Part shown: piece after piece, positions 8,514-17,206 of the stretch
Position numbering within the stretch: the first letter of the stretch is position 1
Layout of the letters: each line of letters starts with the position of its first letter
Origin: Microcystis panniformis FACHB-1757
GTDB lineage: Bacteria; Cyanobacteriota; Cyanobacteriia; Cyanobacteriales; Microcystaceae
Length of the DNA: 64,000 nucleotides
Direction: 5' to 3'
Assembly (NCBI RefSeq): GCF_001264245.1
Contig: NZ_CP011339.1
Span: 2,480,001-2,544,000, forward strand
Program-made: the position numbers and the translations under genes
The notes under the pieces: model-generated
Told to the model about the DNA's origin: nothing
Seen by the model: only the letters and a program-made list of their open reading frames with translations
The model's database searches: none

Positions 8514-8594
8514 CCGTAGGGTGCGTTCCCTAATGTGACTCCTACTGCTCCACCGATCAATTTTTGGGGAACGCACCATGCACATTTATTGAAG
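8514..8594. repeat. 81-bp hairpin repeat, copy 3 of 4
   Basis: From GTAGGGTGCGTTCCC (8516) to CATTTATTGAAG (8594), the same unit as at 6652. One centre change is seen (CCGATCAA instead of CCGATCGA). It separates the first protease module from the second. Confidence 0.83.
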
Positions 8595-8670
8595 CTGTAT
8601 TCCTTGATGGGAGAGGTAGATTTAGGAAGATGCTATGATCCAAATTAGATAGCAACACCAGATGTTTAAT

Positions 8671-8931
8671 ATGTCCCTTATCGAACTCCTGCCAACTGTC
8701 AGTCAACTAACGCATCAAGACAAGCTCAGGCTTATTCACTATCTTTTGCTTGCAGTAGCCAAAGAGGAAGGATGTAGCCTAGACACTGCAAGTAATGAGC
8801 ATAATGAAAATATGCTGATCAAGCAACTAGCGGTTACTAACGCGGTTGTCTGGTCGCCTCAAGCAGATCATCAAGCTGTTCACGCTTTGTCTGAGCTTTT
8901 GGTGTCGGCAAAGGGAGTATCAAATGCTTGA
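8671..8931 (+). CDS. Small helical protein upstream of retropepsin-like gene
   Basis: An 86-residue protein starting MSLIELLPTVSQLTHQDKL. The same N-terminal pattern, MSLAELIPLVNNLSQSDKL, begins a second small gene at 43417, also next to a retropepsin-like gene. The conserved part (about 40 residues) looks like two amphipathic helices. I chose the ATG at 8671 by comparison with that paralogue; an ATG three codons upstream is possible. The 3' end overlaps the protease start by 8 bases. Function unknown; it may be a regulator or inhibitor of the protease, which is inference. Confidence 0.75.
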   Translation: MSLIELLPTVSQLTHQDKLRLIHYLLLAVAKEEGCSLDTASNEHNENMLIKQLAVTNAVVWSPQADHQAVHALSELLVSAKGVSNA

Positions 8932-9343
8932 CGGTCATCGCTTTTCTTTTACAGAACGGACTGACAGTTCTGGTCGGTCTAGCATCTTGCCATACTTGCC
9001 GCTAACCTTAACTGATGGAAAACAGTCAATAGAGGTTATGGCTTTATTGGATACGGGTGCTAGTGTTAATGTCTTACCCTACGAAATCGGATTACAGTTA
9101 GGGGCGGTCTGGGAAAATCAAACTATTCAAATTCCCTTAAGTGGAAACCTTGTCCATAGTGAGTCACGAGGGCTGGTTTTGACTGGGACAGTTGCACATT
9201 TTGCTCCTGTTTTACTTGCCTTTGCGTGGACTCAATCAACAGATGTACCAGTAATTTTAGGTCACATGAACTTTTTTGCAGAATTTAATGTGTGCTTTTA
9301 TCGAAACGAATTAGCTTTTGAGATTTGTCCGATCCAGAAATAA
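8924..9343 (+). CDS. Retropepsin-like aspartic protease
   Basis: A 139-residue protein with the classical motif ALLDTGASVNVLP (Asp-Thr-Gly at residues 43-45) and the second retropepsin signature VILGHMNFF (Gly 113). Both are intact, so an active homodimeric protease is plausible. Its ATG at 8924 lies inside the end of the small helical protein gene, implying coupled expression. The truncated homologue at 43628 has the same gene order. It does not look like a retroelement protease, since no reverse transcriptase or gag-like gene is near it. Confidence 0.82.
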   Translation: MLDGHRFSFTERTDSSGRSSILPYLPLTLTDGKQSIEVMALLDTGASVNVLPYEIGLQLGAVWENQTIQIPLSGNLVHSESRGLVLTGTVAHFAPVLLAFAWTQSTDVPVILGHMNFFAEFNVCFYRNELAFEICPIQK

Positions 9344-9441
9344 ACTATTGCCAACCAATCCGCTGAACTTGTCATTTGCCGAACTGTTTTTACTTCGTAG
9401 CCAGTGCGATGCCGAAGGCACTGCGTAGCAGCACGCCGCTC

Positions 9442-9522
9442 TTGTAGGGTGCGTTCCCTAATGTGACTCCTACTGCTCCACCGATCGATTTTTGGGGAAC
9501 GCACCATGCACATTAATTGAAG
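9442..9522. repeat. 81-bp hairpin repeat, copy 4 of 4
   Basis: Same unit as at 6652. A stretch just before it (GCGATGCCGAAGGCACTGCG) is repeated in altered form just after it (GCGATACCGAAAGCACTGGG, from 9537), as if a larger unit had been duplicated in part. Confidence 0.83.
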
Positions 9523-9601
9523 CTGTAAGTCTAAATGCGATACCGAAAGCACTGGGTAGCAGATCGCTGATCTTGTAGCTTGGGTTGACGAAAAGAAATC
9601 C

Positions 9602-9714
9602 GGCGTTGCTGACTTTGGGTATGAATCATTGCATCTACATTTTTTAAAACTCAGGCTCAAACTGACTTTTTGATATATGCAAAATTAGCATTCATACCTT
9701 GATTAAGCAACGCC
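9602..9714. mobile_element. 113-bp MITE with 8-bp target duplication
   Basis: Inverted ends GGCGTTGCTGACTTTGGGTA and, read from the right, GGCGTTGCTTAATCAAGGTA. The direct repeats AGAAATCC flank it at 9594-9601 and 9715-9722. It has no coding content and lies in the gap between the second protease module and the DUF4160 gene. Apart from this MITE and hairpin repeat copy 4, the interval 9344-9865 shows no gene. Confidence 0.82.
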
Positions 9715-9865
9715 AGAAATCCAACACCTTCGGAACTAAACTGCGAACGCTAATCTTGTATTGTTCTTAACCTTAAATAGCCTTTGGCCTACACGAGCAT
9801 ATTCACAGATTGACAGTCAGCGAGGCATTCAGCTATGTTTGAGATGTTTAGAGCAAAACTTTTGA

Positions 9866-10102
9866 ATGCCCACGCTGTTGACCGTTGGCCCATATCGATT
9901 CTTTTGATACGCAGGCGATCGCAATGAGCCACCTCACATCCATGTTGAACGAGATCGAGAGATCGCTAAATTCTGGCTTCAGCCGGTTCGTCTTCAGAGT
10001 AACCAAGGATTTAACCGCACCGAAATTAACCGCATTCAAAAACTTGTTCAAGAAAACCAAGAACAATTACTAGCAGGCTGGAATGACTTTTTTAACGAAT
10101 GA
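9866..10102 (+). pseudogene. DUF4160 family protein with one nonsense codon
   Basis: Reading from ATG 9866 gives MPTLLTVGPYRFF, a TGA at 9905-9907, then YAGDRNEPPHIHVERD, KFWLQPVRLQSN and RTEINRIQKLVQENQEQLL to TGA at 10102. The frame is otherwise open for 78 codons, so a single base change killed it. DUF4160 proteins are usually paired with DUF2442 proteins in toxin-antitoxin-like operons, and the DUF2442 gene overlaps its end here. Recoding of the TGA cannot be excluded but is unlikely. Confidence 0.82.
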
Positions 10103-10447
10103 AGTATTTGAAACATTGGCAATTCAGCAATTGGCCATCAGGCTCTTCTCGACTTTGTGTGATAATTTTTGCTTATGGAATTGTGAAATGCTTATCGGGC
10201 AAGACTTTTAGGGCTATTTTGACGAAGAAACCATCAGTATAGACCTCGTTTCCACACAGAAACCAGAAGAGCCGCCATCACAGATGACACACTCAGTGTA
10301 GATTTGTCTGATGGGCGCACTATATCTGTTCCCCTGGCATGGTATCCTCGGCTCCTGCATGGCTCAATTGAGGAGCGCAATGATTATCGCTTGCTCGCTG
10401 GTGGCAGTGGAATCCATTGGAATCAACTAGAGGTAGTGATTCGGTAG
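10083..10447 (+). pseudogene. DUF2442 family protein, cut by a MITE
   Basis: The gene starts at ATG 10083 (MTFLTNEVFETLAIQQLAI), is interrupted by a 133-bp MITE at 10141-10273, and resumes as TDDTLSVDLSDGRTISVPLA, WYPRLLHGSIEERNDYRLL and GIHWNQLEVVIR. Removing the MITE plus one 7-bp target duplication leaves 75 codons in frame. The last residues come from the IS1-type remnant that follows, so the native C-terminus is also lost. It was the partner of the DUF4160 gene that it overlaps by 20 bases. Confidence 0.82.
10141..10273. mobile_element. MITE-A copy 1 (133 bp, ISL3-like ends)
   Basis: It starts GGCTCTTCTCGACTTTGTGT and ends in the inverse of GGCTCTTCTGGTTTCTGTGT. Direct repeats GCCATCA flank it (10134-10140 and 10274-10280). 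The outer GGCTCTTCTGGTTT is shared with the 1245-bp ISL3-type elements at 11067 and 17207, which could mobilise it. Copies of the same length are at 20111 and 43201. Confidence 0.88.
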
Positions 10448-10612
10448 TAGTGGTAAGCCATCTTGCTTATCTGGACTGAGTCGTGTAGAATATTTACTAA
10501 TAAAAATAATTGCTTGATAAATGTTGGGGATTTGCTTTTTATGATTGCTATTTTTATCAATATCTTCTCTTGGATAATTAAACTTTGGTTAAATTACGAT
10601 GAAGATTTAGAA
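10434..10612 (+). mobile_element. IS1-type left-end remnant
   Basis: The sequence GTGATTCGGTAGTAGTGG and the following AT-rich stretch (TTACTAATAAAAATAATTG) match the left end of the IS1-type relic at 56671. Only about 180 bases remain, cut by the IS4-type element that starts at 10613. A short open frame here (10463-10645) is not considered a gene. Confidence 0.6.
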
Positions 10613-11066
10613 CTGACTGACGGACACAAGTGGGTCAAAACCTGACAAGACAAGGGTTGCCAAAAAGAAAAATATCTGGGTAGATAGGGAAAAAGCAAGA
10701 ATCCCTACAAGATGAAAACCGAGAACAGAATCTTCTCCCAAGTTTATTCCTATCTAGAACAAGGAAGCCGATTTGTGGATAAAAGACATTTAACCGTCCT
10801 CAGTTGGATGGTGACAGCCCTACTCAGTAGTCAAAGTCTCAATCAAGCCAGATGGGAACCCTTTGTACAAAGCAGAGCCGAACAAGCCAATAGTTATCAG
10901 AGACGGTGGAATCGCTTTTGCCAGAATGGAAGAGTAGCGGTGGAAAAGATATACATCCCCTTAATATCCCACATTCCGCACCCTCAACTGTCACATAAGC
11001 TGTCCCCCTCCAGAGACTTGAGTAAAAATACTTATCTGGTGAAGGTTTTCTCGGTGGCCGTTAGGG

Positions 11067-12311
11067 GGCTCTTCTGGTTTTCGTGTGTTAATTTTTGTTA
11101 TGAATTAAAGCAAGCAAACAGCTTAAGTCGAAGATGTTCAAAATTGGTAAATCCATAACTCATTCTTTTAATAAGCTTTATTTTGGTATTCATTCCCTCA
11201 ATTAATCCGTTGGTTGTCTGATTTTCAAAGTAATTACAAATACCTGGCAAATGCTTCTGGATCATCCTGGCACTACTTTCATATAATATCCCGCCTATTC
11301 TTATCCATTTTTCCAATTTTCTCTCAGCACCTCTGAACGTTCTACTACTTTGATAAATTTGTCTAATTTCTTCTTTCATTTCCCAGGCTATTCCTAAGCA
11401 TGGATGTTCTTTCAGAATAACTTCTAGTTGTTGTTTTTGCTCGTCCTTTAAGTCCTCTTTATTCTTCCATAATAAATGAGGTAATCCTTTTTCATGCACC
11501 CCCATTAACTTTCTCAATTTATTAAGCTCGTCATTGATGATAGCCATTACATGAAAACGGTCATAGATGATTTTAGCATTGGGAAATAATTCCTTGATCA
11601 CTGCTGTAAATCCTGACCACATATCGACGCTCACTTCTTTCACTTTCTCCCGAACTGCGTCTGGCTGTGCTTTTAAGGCTTCCATTAATTCTTCTTGCTT
11701 ATGTCCTTTAATCACATCTAGTAAAATTTTCTTGTCCATATCTACGACCGTTGTGATGAAATCTTTATGTCCTTTTAAGTTACTAAATTCATCTAAGCTT
11801 ATTCGTTCTGGTGCTTCCCACTCTTCCTTTTCTAGTTCTTTAGCACAGTGATTAAATATTAACTCAACTTCTGACCATCCTAACCCTTCTTCTCGACTTA
11901 TTTCTTCGATGCTACAATTTTTTACTCTCTCATAAATCATCGATTCATAGCGAATTGTATGATGCTGTCTTAATCTCATAAAACTCAGTCTTTCGCTGAT
12001 ATACTTTTGGCACTTTTGACAATGAAACTGACGGCGTGGTACTTCTAAATATACTGGATTACCTAATATTGACAAGTCTCTGACTAGATTATACTCTGTC
12101 TGATTGATTCTGTCTAAGGTTTGATGGCAATTCGGACATTCAATTGTTTCATTTAAAAGAGCAAGCTTTAGGAAAATTGTCTGAGCAATTTTTTGATAAT
12201 TGACCACTGTTACATTTGGTAAATCGAGGAGTTGATCAAAATTTATCCACATAACCCACCTCCTGTTCTGTGTTACTATTATACCATGCTCACACAGAAC
12301 CTAGAAGAGCC
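11067..12311 (-). mobile_element. ISL3-type element copy 1 (1245 bp)
   Basis: The ends are GGCTCTTCTGGTTTTCGTGT and the inverse of GGCTCTTCTAGGTTCTGTGT. The direct repeat GTTAGGG lies on both sides (11060-11066, 12312-12318). The element contains one transposase gene on the minus strand and is a third-level guest: ISL3-type in IS1634-type in IS4-type. Copy 2 at 17207 has the same length. Confidence 0.9.
11098..12252 (-). CDS. ISL3-family transposase
   Basis: A 384-residue intact protein with an N-terminal zinc-finger region (ECPNCHQTLDR and FHCQKCQKYISERLSF), a helix-turn-helix-like segment, and a DDE core (SLDEFSNLKGHKDFITTVVD, VSVDMWSGFTAVI, IYDRFHVMAIIN). The C-terminus NGLIEGMNTKIKLIKRMSYG holds the catalytic Glu region, and the layout is typical of ISL3 transposases. 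It differs from copy 2 at two residues that I noticed (Val/Ala near residue 15, Trp/Gly near 295). Probably active. Confidence 0.92.
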   Translation of the reverse strand: MWINFDQLLDLPNVTVVNYQKIAQTIFLKLALLNETIECPNCHQTLDRINQTEYNLVRDLSILGNPVYLEVPRRQFHCQKCQKYISERLSFMRLRQHHTIRYESMIYERVKNCSIEEISREEGLGWSEVELIFNHCAKELEKEEWEAPERISLDEFSNLKGHKDFITTVVDMDKKILLDVIKGHKQEELMEALKAQPDAVREKVKEVSVDMWSGFTAVIKELFPNAKIIYDRFHVMAIINDELNKLRKLMGVHEKGLPHLLWKNKEDLKDEQKQQLEVILKEHPCLGIAWEMKEEIRQIYQSSRTFRGAERKLEKWIRIGGILYESSARMIQKHLPGICNYFENQTTNGLIEGMNTKIKLIKRMSYGFTNFEHLRLKLFACFNS

Positions 12312-12387
12312 GTTAGGGGGATATTGAGACCCCTAATTATGAAAAAATAGGAATTGTTGGAAAACTTAGGCAGTGGGCTGTTCGACC

Positions 12388-14048
12388 ATGAATCAATCAA
12401 CAGAAATTGAAGTCAAAAATCTAGACCATCTGGGATTAGTAGCCGGAATTATCGATGAAATAGGAATCGTTGAAATTATCAACGAACAAGTCTCAATTGA
12501 GCGAGGAGAAATTGTCACAGCGGGGCAAGTCGTGAAAGCAATTATCCTGAACGGATTGGGATTTGTCTCCCGGGCCTTGTATTTATTTCCTCAATTTTTT
12601 GAAGATAAAGCAACCGAACATCTGCTGGGAGAAGGCATCGAAGCAAAACACCTGAATGATGATAAAATTGGTCGAGTGATGGACAAACTTTATCAACTGG
12701 ATGTTTCGGGGATTTTCCTACTCATTAGTTTAGCAGCCGTGAAAAAATTTGGTGTAGCAACCGAGAACTCCCATTTAGATTCGACTTCTCTATCAGTAGA
12801 AGGAGAATATAACAAGGAATACCCAACAGTAGAAATCCTGAAATCAGGAGCAGTGGGAGAAGAAATTGAAACCAGACAACAGCCAATAAAAATTACCCAC
12901 GGATACTCCCGCGACCGACGACCTGACTTAAAACAATTTATGATTGACTTAATCGTAAGTGGGGATGGAGATGTACCTTTATTCCTGAAAGTAGGGGACG
13001 GAAATGAAGCAGACAAAGCGGTTTTTGGTCAAATCGCCCGAGAATTTCAAAAACAAGTTGACTTTGACAGTTTAATAGTCGGCGATAGCGCCCTCTATAG
13101 CAAAGAGAATTTAAAACTAATGAAAGAAATGCGTTGGTTGTCTCGAGTCCCCTTCAGCATTAAAGAGGCTCAAGAGTTAGTCGATAGCATCTCAGAAAAA
13201 GAGTTAACCGATTCAGAAATACCAGGTTATTCCTGGCGGGAAACAAGCTCTAACTATGGGGGAATAGAACAAAGATGGTTGCTAGTTGAAAGTCAAGCTA
13301 GACAAGAATCAGACTTGAAAAAATTAGAGAAAAAAATCGAGCAGGAAAAGAATTCTGCCCAAGAAAAAATCCGGCAACTATCCCGAAGAGAATTTGAGAA
13401 TAGAGCGGTGGCGTTGGCGATAGCCAAAGGATTATCTGACTCCTTAAAATATCATCAGTTAACGGAGATTAAAGTCAATCTCATTCCGCCTGAGACGAGA
13501 GCAGTCAAAACTCAAATCAAAAGACGATTTACCCTCTCAAAGCTATCAAGTTCAAGCCGAATTAGAGTTGAATTTGCCAGCGATTGAGAGGCTAAAGAAA
13601 CGAGCAGGACGATTCATTTTAGCAACTAACGATTTGGAGAAAAAACGATTAAGCAGTGAGGATATACTCAAAAAATATAAGGGGCAACAAGCTCCAGAAA
13701 GAGGATTTTCTTTTCTCAAAGACCCCGGCTTTTTTGCCCACAGTGTCTTTCTCAAATCTCCCCATAGAATCGAGGTCATGGCCCTGCTCACGTTGCTCGT
13801 GCCTGTTGGTTTATACTATTGGCCAAAGACAACTTCGCCTGAATTTAAAACAGCAGGAGACGGGACTGAAAAATCAGTTGGGTAAGTTAACTGACCGACC
13901 AACATTACGCTGGATATTTCAGAACTTTCAAGGGATTCATCTCCTACGTATTCAAGACAATCAAAAGATTAGCAACTTAACGGATGAGAGGCGCAACATT
14001 TTGAGATTTTTTCCCAAACCTTGCCAGGAATATTATCTCTTATCTTGA
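12388..14048 (+). pseudogene. IS1634-family transposase with two frame breaks
   Basis: The first 400 codons are open (MNQSTEIEVKNLDHLGLVAG, HLDSTSLSVEGEYN, ITHGYSRDRRPDLKQF, LIVGDSALYSKENL). The frame breaks near 13545-13570, continues in a second frame (LPAIERLKKRAGRFILATND, APERGFSFLKDPGFF), breaks again near 13785 and ends in a third frame (GQRQLRLNLKQQ, LRFFPKPCQEYYLLS). These pieces line up as one IS1634-type transposase of about 550 residues. It is inactive unless two frameshifts are made. Confidence 0.87.
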
Positions 14049-14983
14049 CCAGATGGATTGACTTCCAGGGGTGACAAAACAAAGCGAGCAACTGGAACAT
14101 CTCCCCCTAGATGTTAAGTCTGATTGCCTAGTCATTCTCAATAAGCACTGTTTATTGCGAATGACTGGGGGAACCCTGGAATTTTCGGCTTAGTTGCCGG
14201 CAGCTTGCCGCCAACTCACTCCTCTAGATAAGTATTTTGACTCAGGCATCTTCCTCTTTTGAGACGTTGTGACACTTAGGGTGCGGAATGTGGGTTAATA
14301 TTGAAAGCCATCGAGACTTGGAAGGAGAAGGGGGAAAGACTGTATCTAGCAATAGATACCACTCTGTTGTGGAATCAATACTGCTTTGTCTATCTAGCGG
14401 TGGTCTGCGGGGGGAGAGCCGTCCCCTTGATGTGGATGGGATTAGAACATGGTAGTGCCAGCCTAGCTTTTGAGAAATACGAACCCTTGTTGGACAGAGC
14501 CAAAGGCTATCTTCAGGGCTTTGAGAATGTCATGCTGTTAGCCGACCGAGGCTTTGCCAATCAGCAATTAATTCAATGGCTCAGGAAAAATACTTGGCAT
14601 TGGTGTCTTCGCTTACCTTGCGATACCCTCATTTACGGTGTTCGCCGTCGGGGTTTTGGCTATGAGGTCAGAGAACTCTATCCTCCCAAACGGCAAGCCT
14701 GCTTTGATCGCAACGTTCAAGTCTGGCAGGAGGCTAGAATCACTGCTCATCTTGCTTTAGCCTCTGTTCCAGGGGTTAAGGATAATTGGGCAATTCTGAG
14801 CGATGAACCTCCTACCCTTGACACCTTCTGGCAGTATGGCTGACTGACGGACACAAGTGGGTCAAAACCTGACAAGACAAGGGTTGCCAAAAAGAAAAAT
14901 ATCTGGGTAGATAGGGAAAAAGCAAGAATCCCTACAAGATGAAAACCGAGAACAGAATCTTCTCCCAAGTTTATTCCTATCTA

Positions 14984-16121
14984 TACTTTGCACGGCTACA
15001 ACTTGCATTTTTTACTCAAGGACAATAATATAGTTTAAGAGTCATAATTAGAAGCAAAGCACTCATTAAAAACATGATTAACCTAGAATTCACGGAAGAA
15101 GAAAAGAACTCACTGTATTATGAAAGATTTCATCATCCCCATCCCCGGGTTCAACTGAAGATGGAAGTTCTCTGGTTAAAAAGCCAAAAGATACCGCACC
15201 AAAAAATTTGTCAGTTAGCAGGAATCTCGCCAAATACCTTATTAACCTATCTTCGAGATTATCAAGAGGGCGGAATAGAAAAATTAAAAGAAATCAACTT
15301 CTATCGCCCTAAAAGTGAATTAGAGTCTCAAAAAGAAACCCTCAAAAAATACTTCGAGAAAAATCCACCAGCCACAATAAATGAAGCTGTATATAGGATA
15401 GAAGAATTGACGGGAATAAAACGAAGTCCTACCCAAGTGAGAAAATTTTTAAAATCAATGGGAATGAAATGTTTAAAAGTAGGTTCTCTTCCTTCTAAAG
15501 CTGACCCAGATGAACAAGAGGACTACAAAGAAAAAAAGCTAGAACCCAGACTAAATGAGGCAAAAGAAGGAAAAAGGGCTGTTTTTTTTGTTGATGCCGC
15601 TCACTTCGTCATGGGAGCATTTCTCGGTTTTGTTTGGTGTTTTGAGAGACTTTTTGTTAAGTCACCGAGCGGGCGTAAACGCTTCAATGTTTTAGGAGCA
15701 TTAAATGCAATAACTCATGAAGTTATTCTGGTAACATATGAAACTTATATTACGGCAACTCAAGTCTGTGAACTCCGGTCAAAAATAGCTGCTTTAGGAC
15801 TAATGATTCCCATCACTCTAGTCTTAGATAATGCCCGCTATCAAAAATGTAAAATTGTTGAAGAATTAGCTCTTTCTTTGTCAATAGAACTGCTCTATCT
15901 GCCGTCTTATTCACCTAATCTAAATTTAATTGAAAGGCTGTGGAAATTGGTCAAAAAGAAATGTTTATATGGTAAATATTATGAAAACTTTTCTGACTTT
16001 TCTTCAGCCATTTATGAATGTTTGAATGATGCCCATTTGAAACATAAAAAAGAACTGGATTCCTTGCTGACTCTACGATTTCAGAAGTTTAATAAATCTC
16101 AGATTATGAACGTCTAAAGTA
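14984..16121 (+). mobile_element. IS630-type element at a TA site
   Basis: It starts TACTTTGCACGG and ends in the inverse of TACTTTAGACGT. It sits in TA: the flanks CTATCTA and TAGAACAAGG rebuild the undisturbed sequence CTATCTAGAACAAGG of copy A. This TA duplication is typical of the IS630/Tc1 group. Confidence 0.9.
15074..16117 (+). CDS. IS630-family transposase
   Basis: A complete 347-residue protein. The N-terminal part contains a helix-turn-helix (QKICQLAGISPNTLLTYL) and a second one (NEAVYRIEELTGIKRSPTQV). The DDE triad is Asp174 (FFVDAAHF), Asp252 (LVLDNARYQ) and Glu287 (PNLNLIERLWK), with the D-34-E spacing typical of IS630. It fills nearly the whole element and shows no frame break, so it may be active. 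Confidence 0.93.
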   Translation: MINLEFTEEEKNSLYYERFHHPHPRVQLKMEVLWLKSQKIPHQKICQLAGISPNTLLTYLRDYQEGGIEKLKEINFYRPKSELESQKETLKKYFEKNPPATINEAVYRIEELTGIKRSPTQVRKFLKSMGMKCLKVGSLPSKADPDEQEDYKEKKLEPRLNEAKEGKRAVFFVDAAHFVMGAFLGFVWCFERLFVKSPSGRKRFNVLGALNAITHEVILVTYETYITATQVCELRSKIAALGLMIPITLVLDNARYQKCKIVEELALSLSIELLYLPSYSPNLNLIERLWKLVKKKCLYGKYYENFSDFSSAIYECLNDAHLKHKKELDSLLTLRFQKFNKSQIMNV

Positions 16122-17206
16122 TAGAACAAGGAAGCCGATTTGTGGATAAAAGACATTTAACCGTCCTCAGTTGGATGGTGACAGCCCTACTCAGTAGTCA
16201 AAGTCTCAATCAAGCCAGATGGGAACCCTTTGTACAAAGCAGAGCCGAACAAGCCAATAGTTATCAGAGACGGTGGAATCGCTTTTGCCAGAATGGAAGA
16301 GTAGCGGTGGAAAAGATATACATCCCCTTAATATTGAAAGCCATCGAGACTTGGAAGGAGAAGGGGGAAAGACTGTATCTAGCAATAGATACCACTCTGT
16401 TGTGGAATCAATACTGCTTTGTCTATCTAGCGGTGGTCTGCGGGGGGAGAGCCGTCCCCTTGATGTGGATGGGATTAGAACATGGTAGTGCCAGCCTAGC
16501 TTTTGAGAAATACGAACCCTTGTTGGACAGAGCCAAAGGCTATCTTCAGGGCTTTGAGAATGTCATGCTGTTAGCCGACCGAGGCTTTGCCAATCAGCAA
16601 TTAATTCAATGGCTCAGGAAAAATACTTGGCATTGGTGTCTTCGCTTACCTTGCGATACCCTCATTTACGGTGTTCGCCGTCGGGGTTTTGGCTATGAGG
16701 TCAGAGAACTCTATCCTCCCAAGCGGCAAGCCTGCTTTGATCGCAACGTTCAAGTCTGGCAGGAGGCTAGAATCACTGCTCATCTTGCTTTAGCCTCTGT
16801 TCCAGGGGTTAAGGATAATTAGGCAATTCTGAGCGATGAACCTCCTACCCTTGACACCTTCTGGCAGTATGGTCTTCGTTTTCCCATTGAACATCTCTTT
16901 CAAGGGCAGTAAATCGGGCGTTTTTGACTGGGAACATTCTCGTGTTCGCTCTGCTGCTTGTTTAGAACGTCTCTATCTCATTGTTGCCATTTCTATTCTC
17001 TTTGCTACTTTAACTGGCATGGCGGTTCAACAATCTGGCTCTCGCCGTCAGGTTGATGCTCATTTTCGGCGTGGTTTGAGTTATTTGAAAATTGGTTTAC
17101 GTTGGCTGGCGGGAGTTGTTCATAAGGCGCGTCCCTTCTTGCGACTTGACCACTTATTTTCTGTTGACCCTTTTCCCTGTTTTGCTTCTCGCAAAGCTCG
17201 TCAGGA

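Larger units (their letters stand above)
10978..14294 (+). mobile_element. IS1634-type element nested in IS4-type copy A
   Basis: Its ends are CCCACATTCCGCACCC and the exact inverse GGGTGCGGAATGTGGG. The direct repeat TTAATAT flanks it (10971-10977, 14295-14301), and the uninterrupted site is seen in copy B (CCCCTTAATATTGAAAGCC near 16330). It carries a decayed transposase and, in its left part, an ISL3-type element at 11067-12311. Without that guest it is about 2.07 kb. The stretch 14049-14294 is its non-coding right end. Confidence 0.87.
10613..14839 (+). mobile_element. IS4-type element copy A, carrying a nested element
   Basis: The left end CTGACTGACGGACACAAGTG is shared with copy B (14840) and resembles the end of copy C at 63359. 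The element runs to 10977, is interrupted by an IS1634-type element (10978-14294), resumes at 14302 and breaks off at 14839 where copy B begins. The 3' third of the element is missing here. Confidence 0.8.
10712..14839 (+). pseudogene. IS4-type transposase (copy A), interrupted and truncated
   Basis: The frame begins MKTENRIFSQVYSYLEQGSR and continues KRHLTVLSWMVTALLSSQSL up to 10977. After the inserted IS1634-type element it resumes at 14302 with AIETWKEKGERLYLAIDTT, including the first catalytic Asp, then MLLADRGFANQQL with the second. It is cut off after DTFWQYG before the Y-R-E-K box that holds the catalytic Glu. It cannot make an active transposase. Confidence 0.82.
14840..17206 (+). mobile_element. 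IS4-type element copy B, with IS630 guest
   Basis: It starts at 14840 with the same CTGACTGACGGACACAAGTG end as copy A, immediately after the broken copy A. An IS630-type element occupies 14984-16121. The copy is cut at 17206 by ISL3-type copy 2; the corresponding native right end is seen in copy C (63359-63500). Confidence 0.82.
14939..17206 (+). pseudogene. IS4-type transposase (copy B), interrupted, nonsense and frameshift
   Basis: The start MKTENRIFSQVYSYL is followed by the IS630 insertion, then SRFVDKRHLTVLSWMVT onward. A TAG at 16820-16822 replaces the Trp codon seen in copy A (KDN-W). Further on, the IS4 signature Y-(2)-R-(3)-E-(6)-K is split: QYGLRFPIEHLFQ is in one frame and GSKSGVFDWEHSRV in another, separated by one extra G in a GGG run near 16906. 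The last part (RRGLSYLKIGLRWLAGV) is open until the ISL3 element. Confidence 0.85.

Noticed and set aside
8924..9343. A retroelement origin for the retropepsin-like gene
   Set aside because: No gag or reverse transcriptase is linked; the only reverse transcriptase in the window is a group II intron maturase far away.
6652..9522. A classical integron with attC sites
   Set aside because: The hairpin repeats lack recognisable GTTRRRY and RYYYAAC boxes and no integrase gene is in the window.
11567..11851. A 94-residue plus-strand frame inside the ISL3 element (also at 17707)
   Set aside because: It is antisense to the intact transposase gene, with no independent coding signs.
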